Source: Bacteroidota bacterium (lineage in GTDB: Bacteria; Bacteroidota; Bacteroidia; 2-12-FULL-35-15). Taken from it: 64,000 nucleotides of DNA. Made by a program: the position numbers and the translations under genes. Positions within the stretch are counted from its first letter, which is position 1; each line of letters opens with the position of its first letter. Positions 28,025 to 36,575 of the stretch are shown in pieces. Under the pieces are notes generated by a model, which worked only from the letters and a program-made list of their open reading frames with translations, had not been told where the DNA came from and made no database searches. The stretch is taken from the NCBI GenBank assembly GCA_016707685.1, contig JADJHE010000005.1:62001-126000 (forward strand), in the 5' to 3' direction.

Positions 28025-28615
28025 ATGAATAGGTTCTTGTTGTTGTTTTTCACATTTACGGCCAACTCAATATTGGCTTGTGTATGTGAACCACTAGCTC
28101 CTATTTCAAAAGAACTATTAAAAAATTACGACATTGTTTTTTGGGGTAAAGTTGATTCTGTGAGCCAAAACAAAGCTGGTGAAAATATCGCTTATTTTAC
28201 CGTTAACCAATTGTACAAAGGCAACAGCGAGCAAACTACACAACTGCTATTTGATAATGCAAGCTCATGTATGATGAACTTTGTAAAGTCTGACGAATGG
28301 CTTATTTATGCGTCCTATACAAATTTCGACAAGCTGAATGTTCATCTTTGCAGTCATAGCCGAAAAATGTTTTTGGAGCAATCACAGGATGTTTATTACA
28401 CCAATGCAAATAGAACATTTGCCGAAGAAAAGGATTTTTTAAAGACTGAATTAGGAATTCAAAAATTAATTATTCGTAGCGGACTTATCAAACAACAATC
28501 AGAGTTAAAACCGCATAACGACCAACCAAGTAATACAAACAAAATTATTCTTTTATTAATTTCAGTTTTAGTTATGGTTGGCGTTTATATAATTACTCAA
28601 AAGAAAAAAAAATGA
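28025..28615 (+). CDS. TIMP/NTR-like protein with C-terminal membrane anchor
   Basis: 196 residues. The signal peptide (1-18) ends at C19-V-C21-EP, the CxC N-terminus of tissue-inhibitor-of-metalloproteinase (NTR) domains. Further cysteines occur in ASSCMMNF and VHLCSHSRK, and YFTVNQLYKG is the usual NTR strand. It ends with a hydrophobic helix (about 173-190) and a KKKK tail, so it should be anchored in the inner membrane facing the periplasm. It starts 4 bases after hutH and overlaps ppa by 4 bases. Bacterial TIMP-like proteins are mostly uncharacterised; protease inhibition here is only inferred. Confidence 0.72.
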   Translation: MNRFLLLFFTFTANSILACVCEPLAPISKELLKNYDIVFWGKVDSVSQNKAGENIAYFTVNQLYKGNSEQTTQLLFDNASSCMMNFVKSDEWLIYASYTNFDKLNVHLCSHSRKMFLEQSQDVYYTNANRTFAEEKDFLKTELGIQKLIIRSGLIKQQSELKPHNDQPSNTNKIILLLISVLVMVGVYIITQKKKK

Positions 28616-29223
28616 CACAACACTATAAAGCACATCCTTGGCATGGAATTTCAATTGGCAACAATGCGCCAAAAGTTTTAACTGCTTTTATTGAAATTGT
28701 TCCAACCGATACTGTAAAATACGAAATTGATAAAGAAAGTGGTTATTTGAAAATTGATCGTCCTCAAAAATTTTCAAATGTTGTACCTGCGCTATATGGC
28801 TTTATCCCACAAACCTATTGCGACAAATTAGTGGCTGCATTTGCATCCGAAAAATCAGGAAAGAAAGTAGAAAAAGGCGATGGAGATCCATTAGACATTT
28901 GCGTTTTAAGTGAACGCAGTATAACACATGGTGATATTATACTTCAAGCAATTCCAATTGGTGGCATTCGATTGATTGACAAAGGAGAAGCAGATGATAA
29001 GATAATTGCAGTAATGCAAGGTGATGAGGTATACAAACAATGGACCGATATAAAAGATTGTCCAGAAGCAATTATAAACCGATTAAAACATTACTTCCTT
29101 ACTTATAAAAACATACCTGGAACGGAAGTTCCAACTTGTGAAATTAGCAGTATTTATGGCAAAGAAGAAGCCTATGAAGTAATCAATAAAAGCAGAGAAG
29201 ATTATAAAAACAGCTATTTATAA
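28612..29223 (+). CDS. ppa: Inorganic pyrophosphatase, family I
   Basis: 203 residues. It hydrolyses pyrophosphate to two phosphates in the cytoplasm. It shows the family I metal site GDGDPLDICV (aspartates bind Mg), YGFIPQTYCD, and the substrate-binding lysines and tyrosines (KIDRPQKF). It is somewhat longer than the E. coli enzyme (176 residues), as in many Bacteroidota. Start overlaps the TIMP-like gene (ATGA) and its 3' end overlaps the convergent glutathione peroxidase gene by 6 bases. Intact. Confidence 0.95.
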   Translation: MTQHYKAHPWHGISIGNNAPKVLTAFIEIVPTDTVKYEIDKESGYLKIDRPQKFSNVVPALYGFIPQTYCDKLVAAFASEKSGKKVEKGDGDPLDICVLSERSITHGDIILQAIPIGGIRLIDKGEADDKIIAVMQGDEVYKQWTDIKDCPEAIINRLKHYFLTYKNIPGTEVPTCEISSIYGKEEAYEVINKSREDYKNSYL

Positions 29224-29785
29224 TTGTCCAATAATTTCTTTGTCCAATGGACCTACAGAAGATGAATAAAACTTTAGTAGTTCACCATTTTCATTAATTA
29301 AATATTTGCAAAAATTCCATTTTGGCTCTTCAACATTCCATGTGTTTTGAGATTTATCGGTTAACCATTTATACACATCATTTTTTGATTCACCAACTAC
29401 ATCCGATTTTTGAAATAACTGAAAAGTAACACCGAAATTTTTCTCACAAAAAGCTGCTATCTCAGTATCGCTTCCTGGCTCCTGTCCTCCAAAATTATTC
29501 GCAGGAAAACCAAGAACAACTACTTTAGCCCCGAACTGTTCATGTAGCTTTTGTAATTCTTTGTATTGAGCTGTATACCCACATTCGGATGCTGTATTTA
29601 CAATCAATACTTTTTTGCCTCTATAAATAGAAAAATTGATTTTTTTCCCATCGATTGCATTCATCGATAAATCATAAAATGATTTTGAGCCCATAGATTG
29701 TTGAGTGTTTATTGGTTTTGTTTTCCTCTTTACAAGAAAACAGCATTATAAGCGGGTAAATAAGTGTTAAATAGATTCTGCGCAT
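29218..29785 (-). CDS. Glutathione peroxidase-family thiol peroxidase, probable lipoprotein, frameshifted N-terminus
   Basis: The domain from 29694 downward is a complete Gpx: peroxidatic C38 in NTASECGYT, Q71 in FGGQEPG, and the WNFCKYL tryptophan/asparagine pair (W126, N127), giving the catalytic tetrad. Upstream, in another frame from an ATG at 29785, lies a lipoprotein signal peptide with the lipobox LFSC followed by KEENKTNKHST. A one-base insertion (or two losses) near 29695 would fuse them. I therefore start the gene at 29785; a cytoplasmic start at 29694 is the alternative. It reduces hydrogen or lipid peroxides. It overlaps ppa's end by 6 bases. Confidence 0.85.
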
Positions 29786-29860
29786 TGTCTTTTATTTTTT
29801 TAAACAACTAAACTTAAATTTTGTTTAAATCGAGTATTCCAGTTTTTTCAGAAAACAGAA

Positions 29861-31152
29861 TTATACATTTTTTTTGAAACGGTTAACTAGCGAGGCTATT
29901 GACATGGTAATTAAAAAGAAAAGTATTAATTTGATGGCACCTGGCAGAACAGCTCTTACGTCTGCTCCTCTTAACAACAGATCATAAAAACCGTCAAGCG
30001 ACCAATTTAAAGGTGACAACACACTTAACTGGCGCATTGTATCGGGCATAACATATGTAGGTACCCACACGCCTCCAATTGCCGACAACAACAAAATAGA
30101 CAAGGCTCCCATAATAGCGCCTTGCTGCTCTGTTTTGGCAATAGTACCCATCATTACTCCAAAACCAGTTGCTGCGAATGCTGTAGCTAATGAGATTACA
30201 AAAATGCCTAAAGCACTATTTCCTAAATCCAATACGGGTAAGCCTAGCATTGGCAGAAAAAACAAGCCAACAGACATCATCAATACAAATTGAATTAAAC
30301 AGACAACAACATAAACAATTATTTTTCCATTTATCAATAATAGAAATGAACTAGGCATTGTATGCAAACGAACGATGCTTCCTTCCATTTTTTCTTTTAC
30401 CATACTTCCTGCAAGTGGCAATACAATAAAAAACATAGCAAAAATTGTCCATGCAGGAACGTTATGTTGCACGGCATTCGGAACAATCTCACCCATTGTT
30501 TCTGATGCGTAAATTTCTTTGTACGTTATAATTTGAGTATTAGTGTATGCATTCGAAGTCATTTGCTTTTCTCTGGAATTAACTCCGCCAATTGGTCCGA
30601 AAATGTTTTAAACATCAACTGTGTTTTTATCCCAGAAATAAATTCACGCAAATTACTACTAATAGATGTTAAGAATGACTTTTTTGTAACTGGATCAATA
30701 AAAATTTTAACCTCAACAGAGTCTACGGATTGCGGTTTATTTGGTGGGATTGTATCAGTAGAAAATGCGGATTCAACTAATTCCTGAACATTTTTACGAA
30801 TTGCATTTGTAGCATTTTTAGGAATAACAATTCCAACTAAAAATTTTCCATCAGCAACCGCTTTTTTTGCTTCATCAGCTGTAATGTACTTACCATTTAT
30901 TTGATTATTAAATGCGCATAATTCTGAATTGCGAAGACCACGTTCAACTTCATAACCAAGTGAATCCTTATCTTCATTGACAAATATTATAGGAATACCT
31001 TTTTCATTCAATGATTTAAAAGCCGAATCCTGAATAAGTGTCATCACAAAAATCAAAATCATTGGCATAATAAATAGTATAGCCAAACCAATCCTATCCC
31101 TTAGAAGGATGAGCATCTCTTTTTTTATGGCTGCGACTAACTTTTTTATCAT
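29861..31152 (-). CDS. ABC-2 type transporter permease, frameshifted
   Basis: The first part (31152-30559) has one N-terminal helix (RIGLAILFIMPMILIFVM) and a large extracytoplasmic loop. The second part (30562-29861) has five helices, including AWTIFAMFFIVLPLAGSMVKEK, the usual ABC-2 permease core. They overlap by ATGA. One A added to AGCAAATG near 30560 makes a single 430-residue protein, the normal size for this family (one N-terminal helix, large loop, five-helix core), so I treat it as one gene. A truly split pair with coupled translation is possible. It partners the ATPase at 31154, 2 bases upstream. Such pairs export lipids or drugs. Confidence 0.82.
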
Positions 31153-31153
31153 A

Positions 31154-31903
31154 CTAATCTCTTAAGCTTCTATTCGTAAGATGTAAAAACACTTCTTCCA
31201 ACTTAGTACATCCATCGTATTTATTAATAAGCTCCGAAGGAGTTCCTTTGGCAATGATTTGCCCGTAATCAATAATTCCTACACGAGTACAAAAATGCTC
31301 TGCCTCTTCCATGTGGTGAGAAGTATAAACAATTGTCATCCCCTGCTGATTCAACTCTTTCAAATATGAAATAATTACGTTACGCGATTGTACATCAACA
31401 CCAACCGTAGGCTCATCCAAAAATAAAATTTTAGGATTATGCAATATTCCAGCAATTAAATTTACTCTACGTTTCATTCCCCCTGAATATTCAGAAACTC
31501 TTTTATTTGCAGCTTCAGTAAGGCCAAAATTAGCCAACCATTTTTCGATTTTAGCATCCAAATCGTTCCCTGACAATCCATACATGTGACCATAAAAATC
31601 GAGATTTTCACGAGCCGTTAAGGTTGGATACAATGCAATATCTTGAGGAACAACTCCTATAATCTGTTTTATAGCAGTTAAATTGGTGTCTAAATCCATT
31701 CCATCGATAATAACTCGACCGCTCGATTGACGAAACAAACCGCACAAAATTGAAATTGTTGTTGTTTTGCCAGCTCCATTCGGCCCCAATAATCCGAAAA
31801 TTTCATTTTTAGCTATCGACAACGAAATTCCCTTAACAGCTGCTTCATCAGCACCTTTAAATTTTTTAAAAAGATTTTCTATTGTAATTATTGATTGTTC
31901 CAT
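31154..31903 (-). CDS. ABC transporter ATP-binding protein
   Basis: About 250 residues. Walker A GLLGPNGAGKTT, signature YSGGMKRR, Walker B ILFLDEPT and the switch histidine in TSHHMEEAEH are all visible. The open frame could begin four codons earlier (MRPV), but MEQSIITIENLFKKF at 31903 is a more usual start. It drives the adjacent ABC-2 permease (29861-31152). The pair sits between metabolic genes and two divergent flavoprotein genes. In flexirubin loci a similar ABC pair is found, hence the candidate substrate of a lipid-like pigment; this is inference. Confidence 0.93.
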   Translation of the reverse strand: MEQSIITIENLFKKFKGADEAAVKGISLSIAKNEIFGLLGPNGAGKTTTISILCGLFRQSSGRVIIDGMDLDTNLTAIKQIIGVVPQDIALYPTLTARENLDFYGHMYGLSGNDLDAKIEKWLANFGLTEAANKRVSEYSGGMKRRVNLIAGILHNPKILFLDEPTVGVDVQSRNVIISYLKELNQQGMTIVYTSHHMEEAEHFCTRVGIIDYGQIIAKGTPSELINKYDGCTKLEEVFLHLTNRSLRD

Positions 31904-31912
31904 CACGGGTCG

Positions 31913-31920
31913 CAAATTTA
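31913..31920 (-). promoter_or_regulatory. Candidate -7 box for the ABC transporter genes
   Basis: TAAATTTG on the minus strand, 9 bases before the ATG at 31903. It matches TAnnTTTG; no clear -33 box is seen. Confidence 0.35.
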
Positions 31921-31932
31921 GTAAAATATATG

Positions 31933-31960
31933 CAATGATTTTAACTGAGCAAAATCATTG
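31933..31960. promoter_or_regulatory. Perfect inverted repeat in a divergent promoter region, candidate operator
   Basis: CAATGATTTT (31933-31942) and AAAATCATTG (31951-31960), 10-base perfect arms separated by 8 bases, lie between the divergent ABC transporter and flavoprotein genes, close to both candidate promoters. No T-run follows, so an operator is more likely than a terminator. Confidence 0.4.
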
Positions 31961-31984
31961 ATTTGGTCGCTATTTTTAAGGTTC

Positions 31985-32019
31985 TTTGCATCTGTGTCAC
32001 GAAATATTAATTAAATTTG
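31985..32019 (+). promoter_or_regulatory. Candidate promoter for the 32082 flavoprotein
   Basis: TTTG at 31985-31988 and TAAATTTG at 32012-32019, with a 23-base spacer (a little long), 62 bases before the ATG at 32082. Confidence 0.4.
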
Positions 32020-32081
32020 TGATGCTTTTGAACTTTTCAAACAAAAGTTTGTTAGTGTTCTAAATCCCAAATTTTATTATT

Positions 32082-33329
32082 ATGATTACTGAAAAAACAG
32101 ATGTATTAGTAATAGGTGCAGGTCCTGCGGGAAGCATTGCTGCGTCACTTATTCACAAGCAAGGCTATAAAGTTAGAGTTGTTGAAAAAGAAAAATTTCC
32201 AAGATTTGTAATTGGAGAGAGTTTATTACCTCGTGTAATGGACCATTTAGATGAAGCTGGTCTTCTAGAAGCAGTAAAAAAAGCTGGATTTCAAGAAAAA
32301 TTTGGCGCTAAATTCGTTAGAGGTGAAGAAATTTGCGACTTCAACTTTGGAAATCAATTCACAGATGGTTGGAAATGGACTTGGCAAGTGCCACGTGGAC
32401 AGTTCGACCAATTACTTGCATCAGAAGTAGAAAAAAAAGGAGTACAAGTTGATTATCAAACGGCTGTTACACATATTAAGTTTAATGGTACAAATTCAAC
32501 TACAACAATTGTTGATAAAGATGGAAACCAAAAACAAATTGAAGCAAAATTTATTGTGGATGCAAGTGGTTACGGACGCGTTATCCCTAGAATGTTTGGA
32601 CTAGATAAGCCTTCGGCATTCGATCCTAGAAAAACACACTTTACCCATTTTAAAGACACAAAACGACCAGAAGGAATTGATGGAAATAGAATTACAGTTG
32701 TAATTCATCAACAACGTACATGGATTTGGATTATTCCATTCTCGAATGGTGTTACTTCTGTTGGATTTGTTGCTGACCCTCATTTTTTTAATGATCATCC
32801 AGAAGGTGCAGTAGAACGAATGAAATCAATCATTGCTGCTGATATACATACAAAAGAACGTTTTGGTGATGCCGAAATGATGTTTGAACCAAGAACTATT
32901 GAAGGATATGCCGTTTCAACAAAACAATTGTTCGGTGATGGATTTGTTCTATGTGGTAATGCAACAGAATTTTTAGATCCTGTATTCTCTTCAGGTGTTA
33001 CGTTTGCAATGGAATCTGGTAGCAAAGCGGCTAAATTAGTTTGCGAACAATTGAAAGGAAACAATGTTGATTGGCAAAAAGATTATACCGACTACATGAT
33101 GCAAGGAATTGATACGTTTAGAACCTATGTTTCTGGCTGGTACAATGGAGATTTACATGAAATTTTCTTCTCTAAAAATCAAGATGAAGAAATAAAAAAA
33201 CAAATTTGCTCTGTTCTTGCTGGATATGTTTGGGATTTAAATAATCCGTTCGTAAAAAAACACCAACGTGCTGTAAAATCATTAGCCGATATTATTCGAA
33301 TGCGCAAAGCAAGTGGCACGATAGCCTAA
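32082..33329 (+). CDS. FAD-dependent oxidoreductase of the tryptophan-halogenase-like family
   Basis: 415 residues. GAGPAGSIAAS (13-23) binds FAD. The flavin-dependent halogenase motif WxWxIP is present as W214-I-W216-I-I-P219. A lysine in GFQEKFGAKF (K73) falls where halogenases have their catalytic lysine. GNATEFLDPVFSSGV is the second FAD-binding segment. It is shorter than tryptophan halogenases (over 500 residues) and closer to the phenol/pyrrole and flexirubin-cluster types. A geranylgeranyl-reductase-like oxidoreductase is the alternative. It is followed by its own terminator and by a CrtI-like gene. Halogenase activity is inferred only from the two motifs. Confidence 0.83.
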   Translation: MITEKTDVLVIGAGPAGSIAASLIHKQGYKVRVVEKEKFPRFVIGESLLPRVMDHLDEAGLLEAVKKAGFQEKFGAKFVRGEEICDFNFGNQFTDGWKWTWQVPRGQFDQLLASEVEKKGVQVDYQTAVTHIKFNGTNSTTTIVDKDGNQKQIEAKFIVDASGYGRVIPRMFGLDKPSAFDPRKTHFTHFKDTKRPEGIDGNRITVVIHQQRTWIWIIPFSNGVTSVGFVADPHFFNDHPEGAVERMKSIIAADIHTKERFGDAEMMFEPRTIEGYAVSTKQLFGDGFVLCGNATEFLDPVFSSGVTFAMESGSKAAKLVCEQLKGNNVDWQKDYTDYMMQGIDTFRTYVSGWYNGDLHEIFFSKNQDEEIKKQICSVLAGYVWDLNNPFVKKHQRAVKSLADIIRMRKASGTIA

Positions 33330-33347
33330 AACAAATTCAAATTCAAC

Positions 33348-33382
33348 AAAAAAGAGATGGTAAAAATAACCATCTCTTTTTT
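33348..33382 (+). terminator. Rho-independent terminator after the 32082 flavoprotein
   Basis: AAAAAAGAGATGGT, a 7-base loop, then ACCATCTCTTTTTT, with a T-run on the plus strand; 18 bases after the stop. Confidence 0.85.
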
Positions 33383-33412
33383 TGTTTATATATTAGCATT
33401 CTAAAGCTAATT

Positions 33413-34833
33413 ATGAAAATCAATATCATCGGTGCGGGAGTTTCTGGACTAACTACAGGTTGCTATTTACAAATGAATGGTTTTGAAACCGAAATATTTG
33501 AAAAGCATTCAATACCTGGTGGCCTATGCACTAGCTGGAAAAAAGGAGAATACACTTTTGATGGTTGTGTACATTGGATTTTAAAAACAAATATGGAGAA
33601 AAGGTATTTCATCTCTATACAAATGTTAATCGCTTAGAGGCCTACATGCTTGATTTAGCTCCCGAAGATGAATTTCAAATAAAACGCTTAACAAACTCTA
33701 TACGCACCATGCAAGAGTTTGACTTACCACCTGTTTTGGATGACCTTCCTTTTATTCAATCTACAATTAGAGGTATTAAAATGGCCAGGTATTTAAAATT
33801 CCTCTATTTGCTATATCAATGGAGAAATGATACCAATAGAACATTTGCAAAAAAATTAAACAATGCATTTTTAAGAGAAAGCTTCGAACTATTGTATGAT
33901 GATCAAGAAGTGAACATGGTTGTAATGACTATGCCACTTGCTTCATTCGACAAAAAAAGTGCAGGCTACCCAATTGGTGGATCAATGCAATTTGCAAAAT
34001 ACTTAGAAGAAAGCTATCTCCAACTTGGGGGTAAAATCCACTACAACACGCCTGTAAAAAAAATAATCACTGAAAACAATACAGCAAAAGGATTATTGGT
34101 GAGAAACAATGTTAGTCACTATTCGGATGCTATTATTTCTGCTGCTGATTGGAACTGGACTATTTTTGATGCATTGGATGGAAAGTATACAGACAAAAAA
34201 ATACTTGAACTCAAAGAATTAAAAAAGCTAAAAGTATTTTATAGTGTTTTACAATTTTCGTTTGGAATAAATAAAGACTTATCAGACCAACCTCATTTTT
34301 CGCGCTTTCCATTAAAGACACCGGTACATTGTCCTGACGGAACAAAACACGAACGCCTAGAAGTACATGTATACAATTACGACCCTACGTTTGCTCCAAA
34401 GGGAAAAACATCCGTAGTTGTGAGCTTTTACACCGAGCATGCCGACTTTTGGATTGATTTAAGAAAAAACAATCGTCCGAAATACCGCGAAGCAAAAAAA
34501 GAAATGTTAGAAACCATCACCAATTTATTGGATGAACGTTTAGGAGGAATCAAAGACCAAATTGAAGAAGTAGATTTCGCAACACCAGCTACTTATTTAA
34601 GATACACCAACAATTGGAAAGGTAGCACACAAGGATGGTTACCAAGTGAAAACCTTATTGCGCTATCTCCTATAAAATTTACACTTCCCAACTTGGCTAA
34701 TTTTTATATGGCAAGTCATTGGAACCAACCTGGCGGAGGATTACCAATAGCGATAAGCGCAGGAAGAGACTTAACCAAGAAAATTTGCAAAGAGCAAAAA
34801 AAGAAATTTACAACGAAGAAGACTAGCCTTTAA
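33413..34833 (+). CDS. CrtI/CrtISO-like NAD(P)/FAD-dependent oxidoreductase, frameshifted
   Basis: The N-terminal part has the FAD motif GAGVSGLTTGCYLQ and EKHSIPGGLCTSW. The second part begins mid-domain and ends with MASHWNQPGGGLPIAISAGRDL, the C-terminal FAD-binding motif of phytoene desaturases and carotenoid isomerases. One A added in the AAAA run near 33597-33602 joins them through TNMEKKVFHLYTNV, giving about 475 residues, the usual length. Bacterial carotenogenesis genes (crtB, crtE) are not in the window, so the substrate may be another polyene or lipid. It follows the halogenase-like gene but is separated by a terminator. It overlaps the next, convergent gene by 11 bases. Confidence 0.85.
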
Positions 34834-35251
34834 AATCCATTTTCGTGTGAGTGCCATCACAATAAGGTTTATTAGCAGAATGCCCACATCTACAAAATGC
34901 AGTTACCTTATTTTTTGTAATATCTTCTTCTCCTTCTTTTTTCACTGTAATATTTCCATAAACCAATAAAGGTCCATTGGATACAATTTCAACAATACTT
35001 TCTGCCTTTATTTCGGATGAAGTTGTTTCATCATTATTAGAAAAATAGCTCAACGCTCCTGATGGACATTTATCTATCTGTGCTTTTATTTTATCAGTAG
35101 AAGCCCCATTGACTTTCACCCACGGCCGCTCAGCAGGCTTAAACACATCTCCTAATTCTTTCCAACATAATTTTGAATGAATGCAAACTTTAGGCTTCCA
35201 AACAATCGTAATGTCCTCCGATTTGTATTTAATAGTTGTATCTTTTTCCAT
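34823..35251 (-). CDS. Fer4_19 ferredoxin-like plus CDGSH iron-sulfur protein
   Basis: 142 residues with two iron-sulfur modules. Residues 15-70 form a divergent Fer4_19 domain with C23, C29 and C62 (KCPSGAL). Residues 118-136 form a CDGSH motif, CRCGHSANKPYCDGTH, with ligands C120, C122, C131 and H135. It should hold a 2Fe-2S cluster in the CDGSH part and a second cluster in the first, and work as an electron-transfer or sensing protein in the cytoplasm. It lies 11 bases upstream of a small GNAT gene's stop-to-start boundary on the same strand, in the common Bacteroidota pairing of these two genes. Redox partner unknown. Confidence 0.86.
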   Translation of the reverse strand: MEKDTTIKYKSEDITIVWKPKVCIHSKLCWKELGDVFKPAERPWVKVNGASTDKIKAQIDKCPSGALSYFSNNDETTSSEIKAESIVEIVSNGPLLVYGNITVKKEGEEDITKNKVTAFCRCGHSANKPYCDGTHTKMDFKG

Positions 35252-35262
35252 TATAAAAAAAA

Positions 35263-35544
35263 TTAAAATAAAACATCATTGTAATCTGGTGTTTTTTCAA
35301 AAACAGTTTTCGCAAATGTGCAAAGTGGCAAAATTTTAATTCCATTTTTACGTGCATATTCAACTGCCTTTTCAACCAGCATTTTTCCAGCACCCTTTCC
35401 AGAAAGTTCTGCTAAAACTTCGGTATGATCGATTATCATTTTAGTTTCACCAGCCATTACATAAGTCATTTCTGCTTTTTTCAAGCCATCGACTTCAATG
35501 TAAAAAACACCTTTGTTGTCAGATTTTTTATGTTGAACGTTCAT
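35263..35544 (-). CDS. Small GNAT-like N-acetyltransferase (YjdJ/NATD1 type)
   Basis: 93 residues, the size of the YjdJ/NATD1 subgroup of GNAT. It has the strand YIEVDG.KKAEMTYV, the histidine-containing DHTEVLAELSGKGAGKMLVEKA with the acetyl-CoA pyrophosphate loop, and the C-terminal PLCTFAKTVF that carries the conserved cysteine. It would transfer acetyl from acetyl-CoA to an amine, substrate unknown. It starts 0-1 bases after the threonine aldolase gene stop, so the two are coupled, and it precedes the CDGSH gene. Confidence 0.85.
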   Translation of the reverse strand: MNVQHKKSDNKGVFYIEVDGLKKAEMTYVMAGETKMIIDHTEVLAELSGKGAGKMLVEKAVEYARKNGIKILPLCTFAKTVFEKTPDYNDVLF

Positions 35545-36560
35545 CTAAAATTGTTTTAATACTTTTTCTACTTCCACAAGCATTCCATCTGTAAAATCAA
35601 GATGCGTTACAAAACGTATTGCCTGCTTTCCAAAACTTACTGCTTTTATATTTTTATCTGCTAACTTTTGTAAAAATTGCTCTGGATTCACATGTTCCTT
35701 TAAATTAAAAATAAGAATATTGGTATCAACGGGCAATACATCGTTAACATAATCCAACTTGTTAATTATAGACGATAATTCTTTTGCCCTGCGGTGGTCT
35801 TCTTTTAAGCGCTCAACATGATTGTCTAATGCATAAACACCAGCAGCTGCAAGATAACCAGCTTGTCGCATACCGCCTCCAAACACTTTTCGAACCCTGC
35901 GTGATTTACGAATAAACTCTTTATCGCCCAATAAAACAGAGCCTATTGGCGCTCCTAATCCTTTCGACAAACAAACTGAAATGGAATCAAATAGAGGCCC
36001 TATATCTTTTGTTGTATAATCATTTTCAACTATTGCATTAAATATTCGTGCGCCATCTAAATGAAAACTCAATTTATTTTTTTTACAAACGGCAGATAAT
36101 TCTTGCATTTGCGATAATGAGTAATAACTACCTCCCGCTCTATTGCCAGTATTTTCAATACAAACTAAACGTGTATTTGTTAACCAGTCAAATATAGGGT
36201 TGATACTTTCTTGAACCTGCTTAGCAGAAATTCGCCCCTGCTCACCTTGTATTAGTTTTATTTGCACCCCGAATTAGAAGACACGCCTCCTCCTTCGTAA
36301 TTATAAATATGTGCAGTAACATCACACAACACTTCATCACCTGGTTGTGTATGAACTTTTATGGCAATTTGATTTGTCATTGTTCCAGAAGGGCAAAACA
36401 AAGCAGCTTCTTTTCCAAAAAGTTCGGCCATTTTTTTCTCTAAAGCATTCACTGTTGGTTCTTCACCAAAAACATCATCCCCTACCTCTGCTTTAAACAT
36501 TGCTTCCAACATCAACTTTGTTGGCTTTGTTACCGTATCACTTCTTAAATCAATTAACAT
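35545..36560 (-). CDS. ltaE: L-threonine aldolase (low-specificity), frameshifted
   Basis: PLP enzyme splitting L-threonine or allo-threonine into glycine and acetaldehyde. The first part has MLIDLRSDTVTKPT, VGDDVFGEEPTVN and CPSGTMTNQIA. The second has IENTGNRAGGSYY, FHLDGARIFNA and the PLP lysine in CLSKGLGAPIGS. One G missing from the GGGG run near 36267-36270 breaks the frame; restored, it reads SSNSGVQIKLIQGEQGR and the protein is about 339 residues, as expected. It is 15 bases downstream of the O-methyltransferase gene, same strand. Confidence 0.93.
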
Positions 36561-36575
36561 AGATCTATTTTTATT

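Noticed and set aside
29861..31152. Two separate ABC permease genes with ATGA overlap
   Set aside because: The first fragment has a single helix and a loop, the second only the core; together they make one normal 430-residue permease, and a one-base repair in a short A run joins them.
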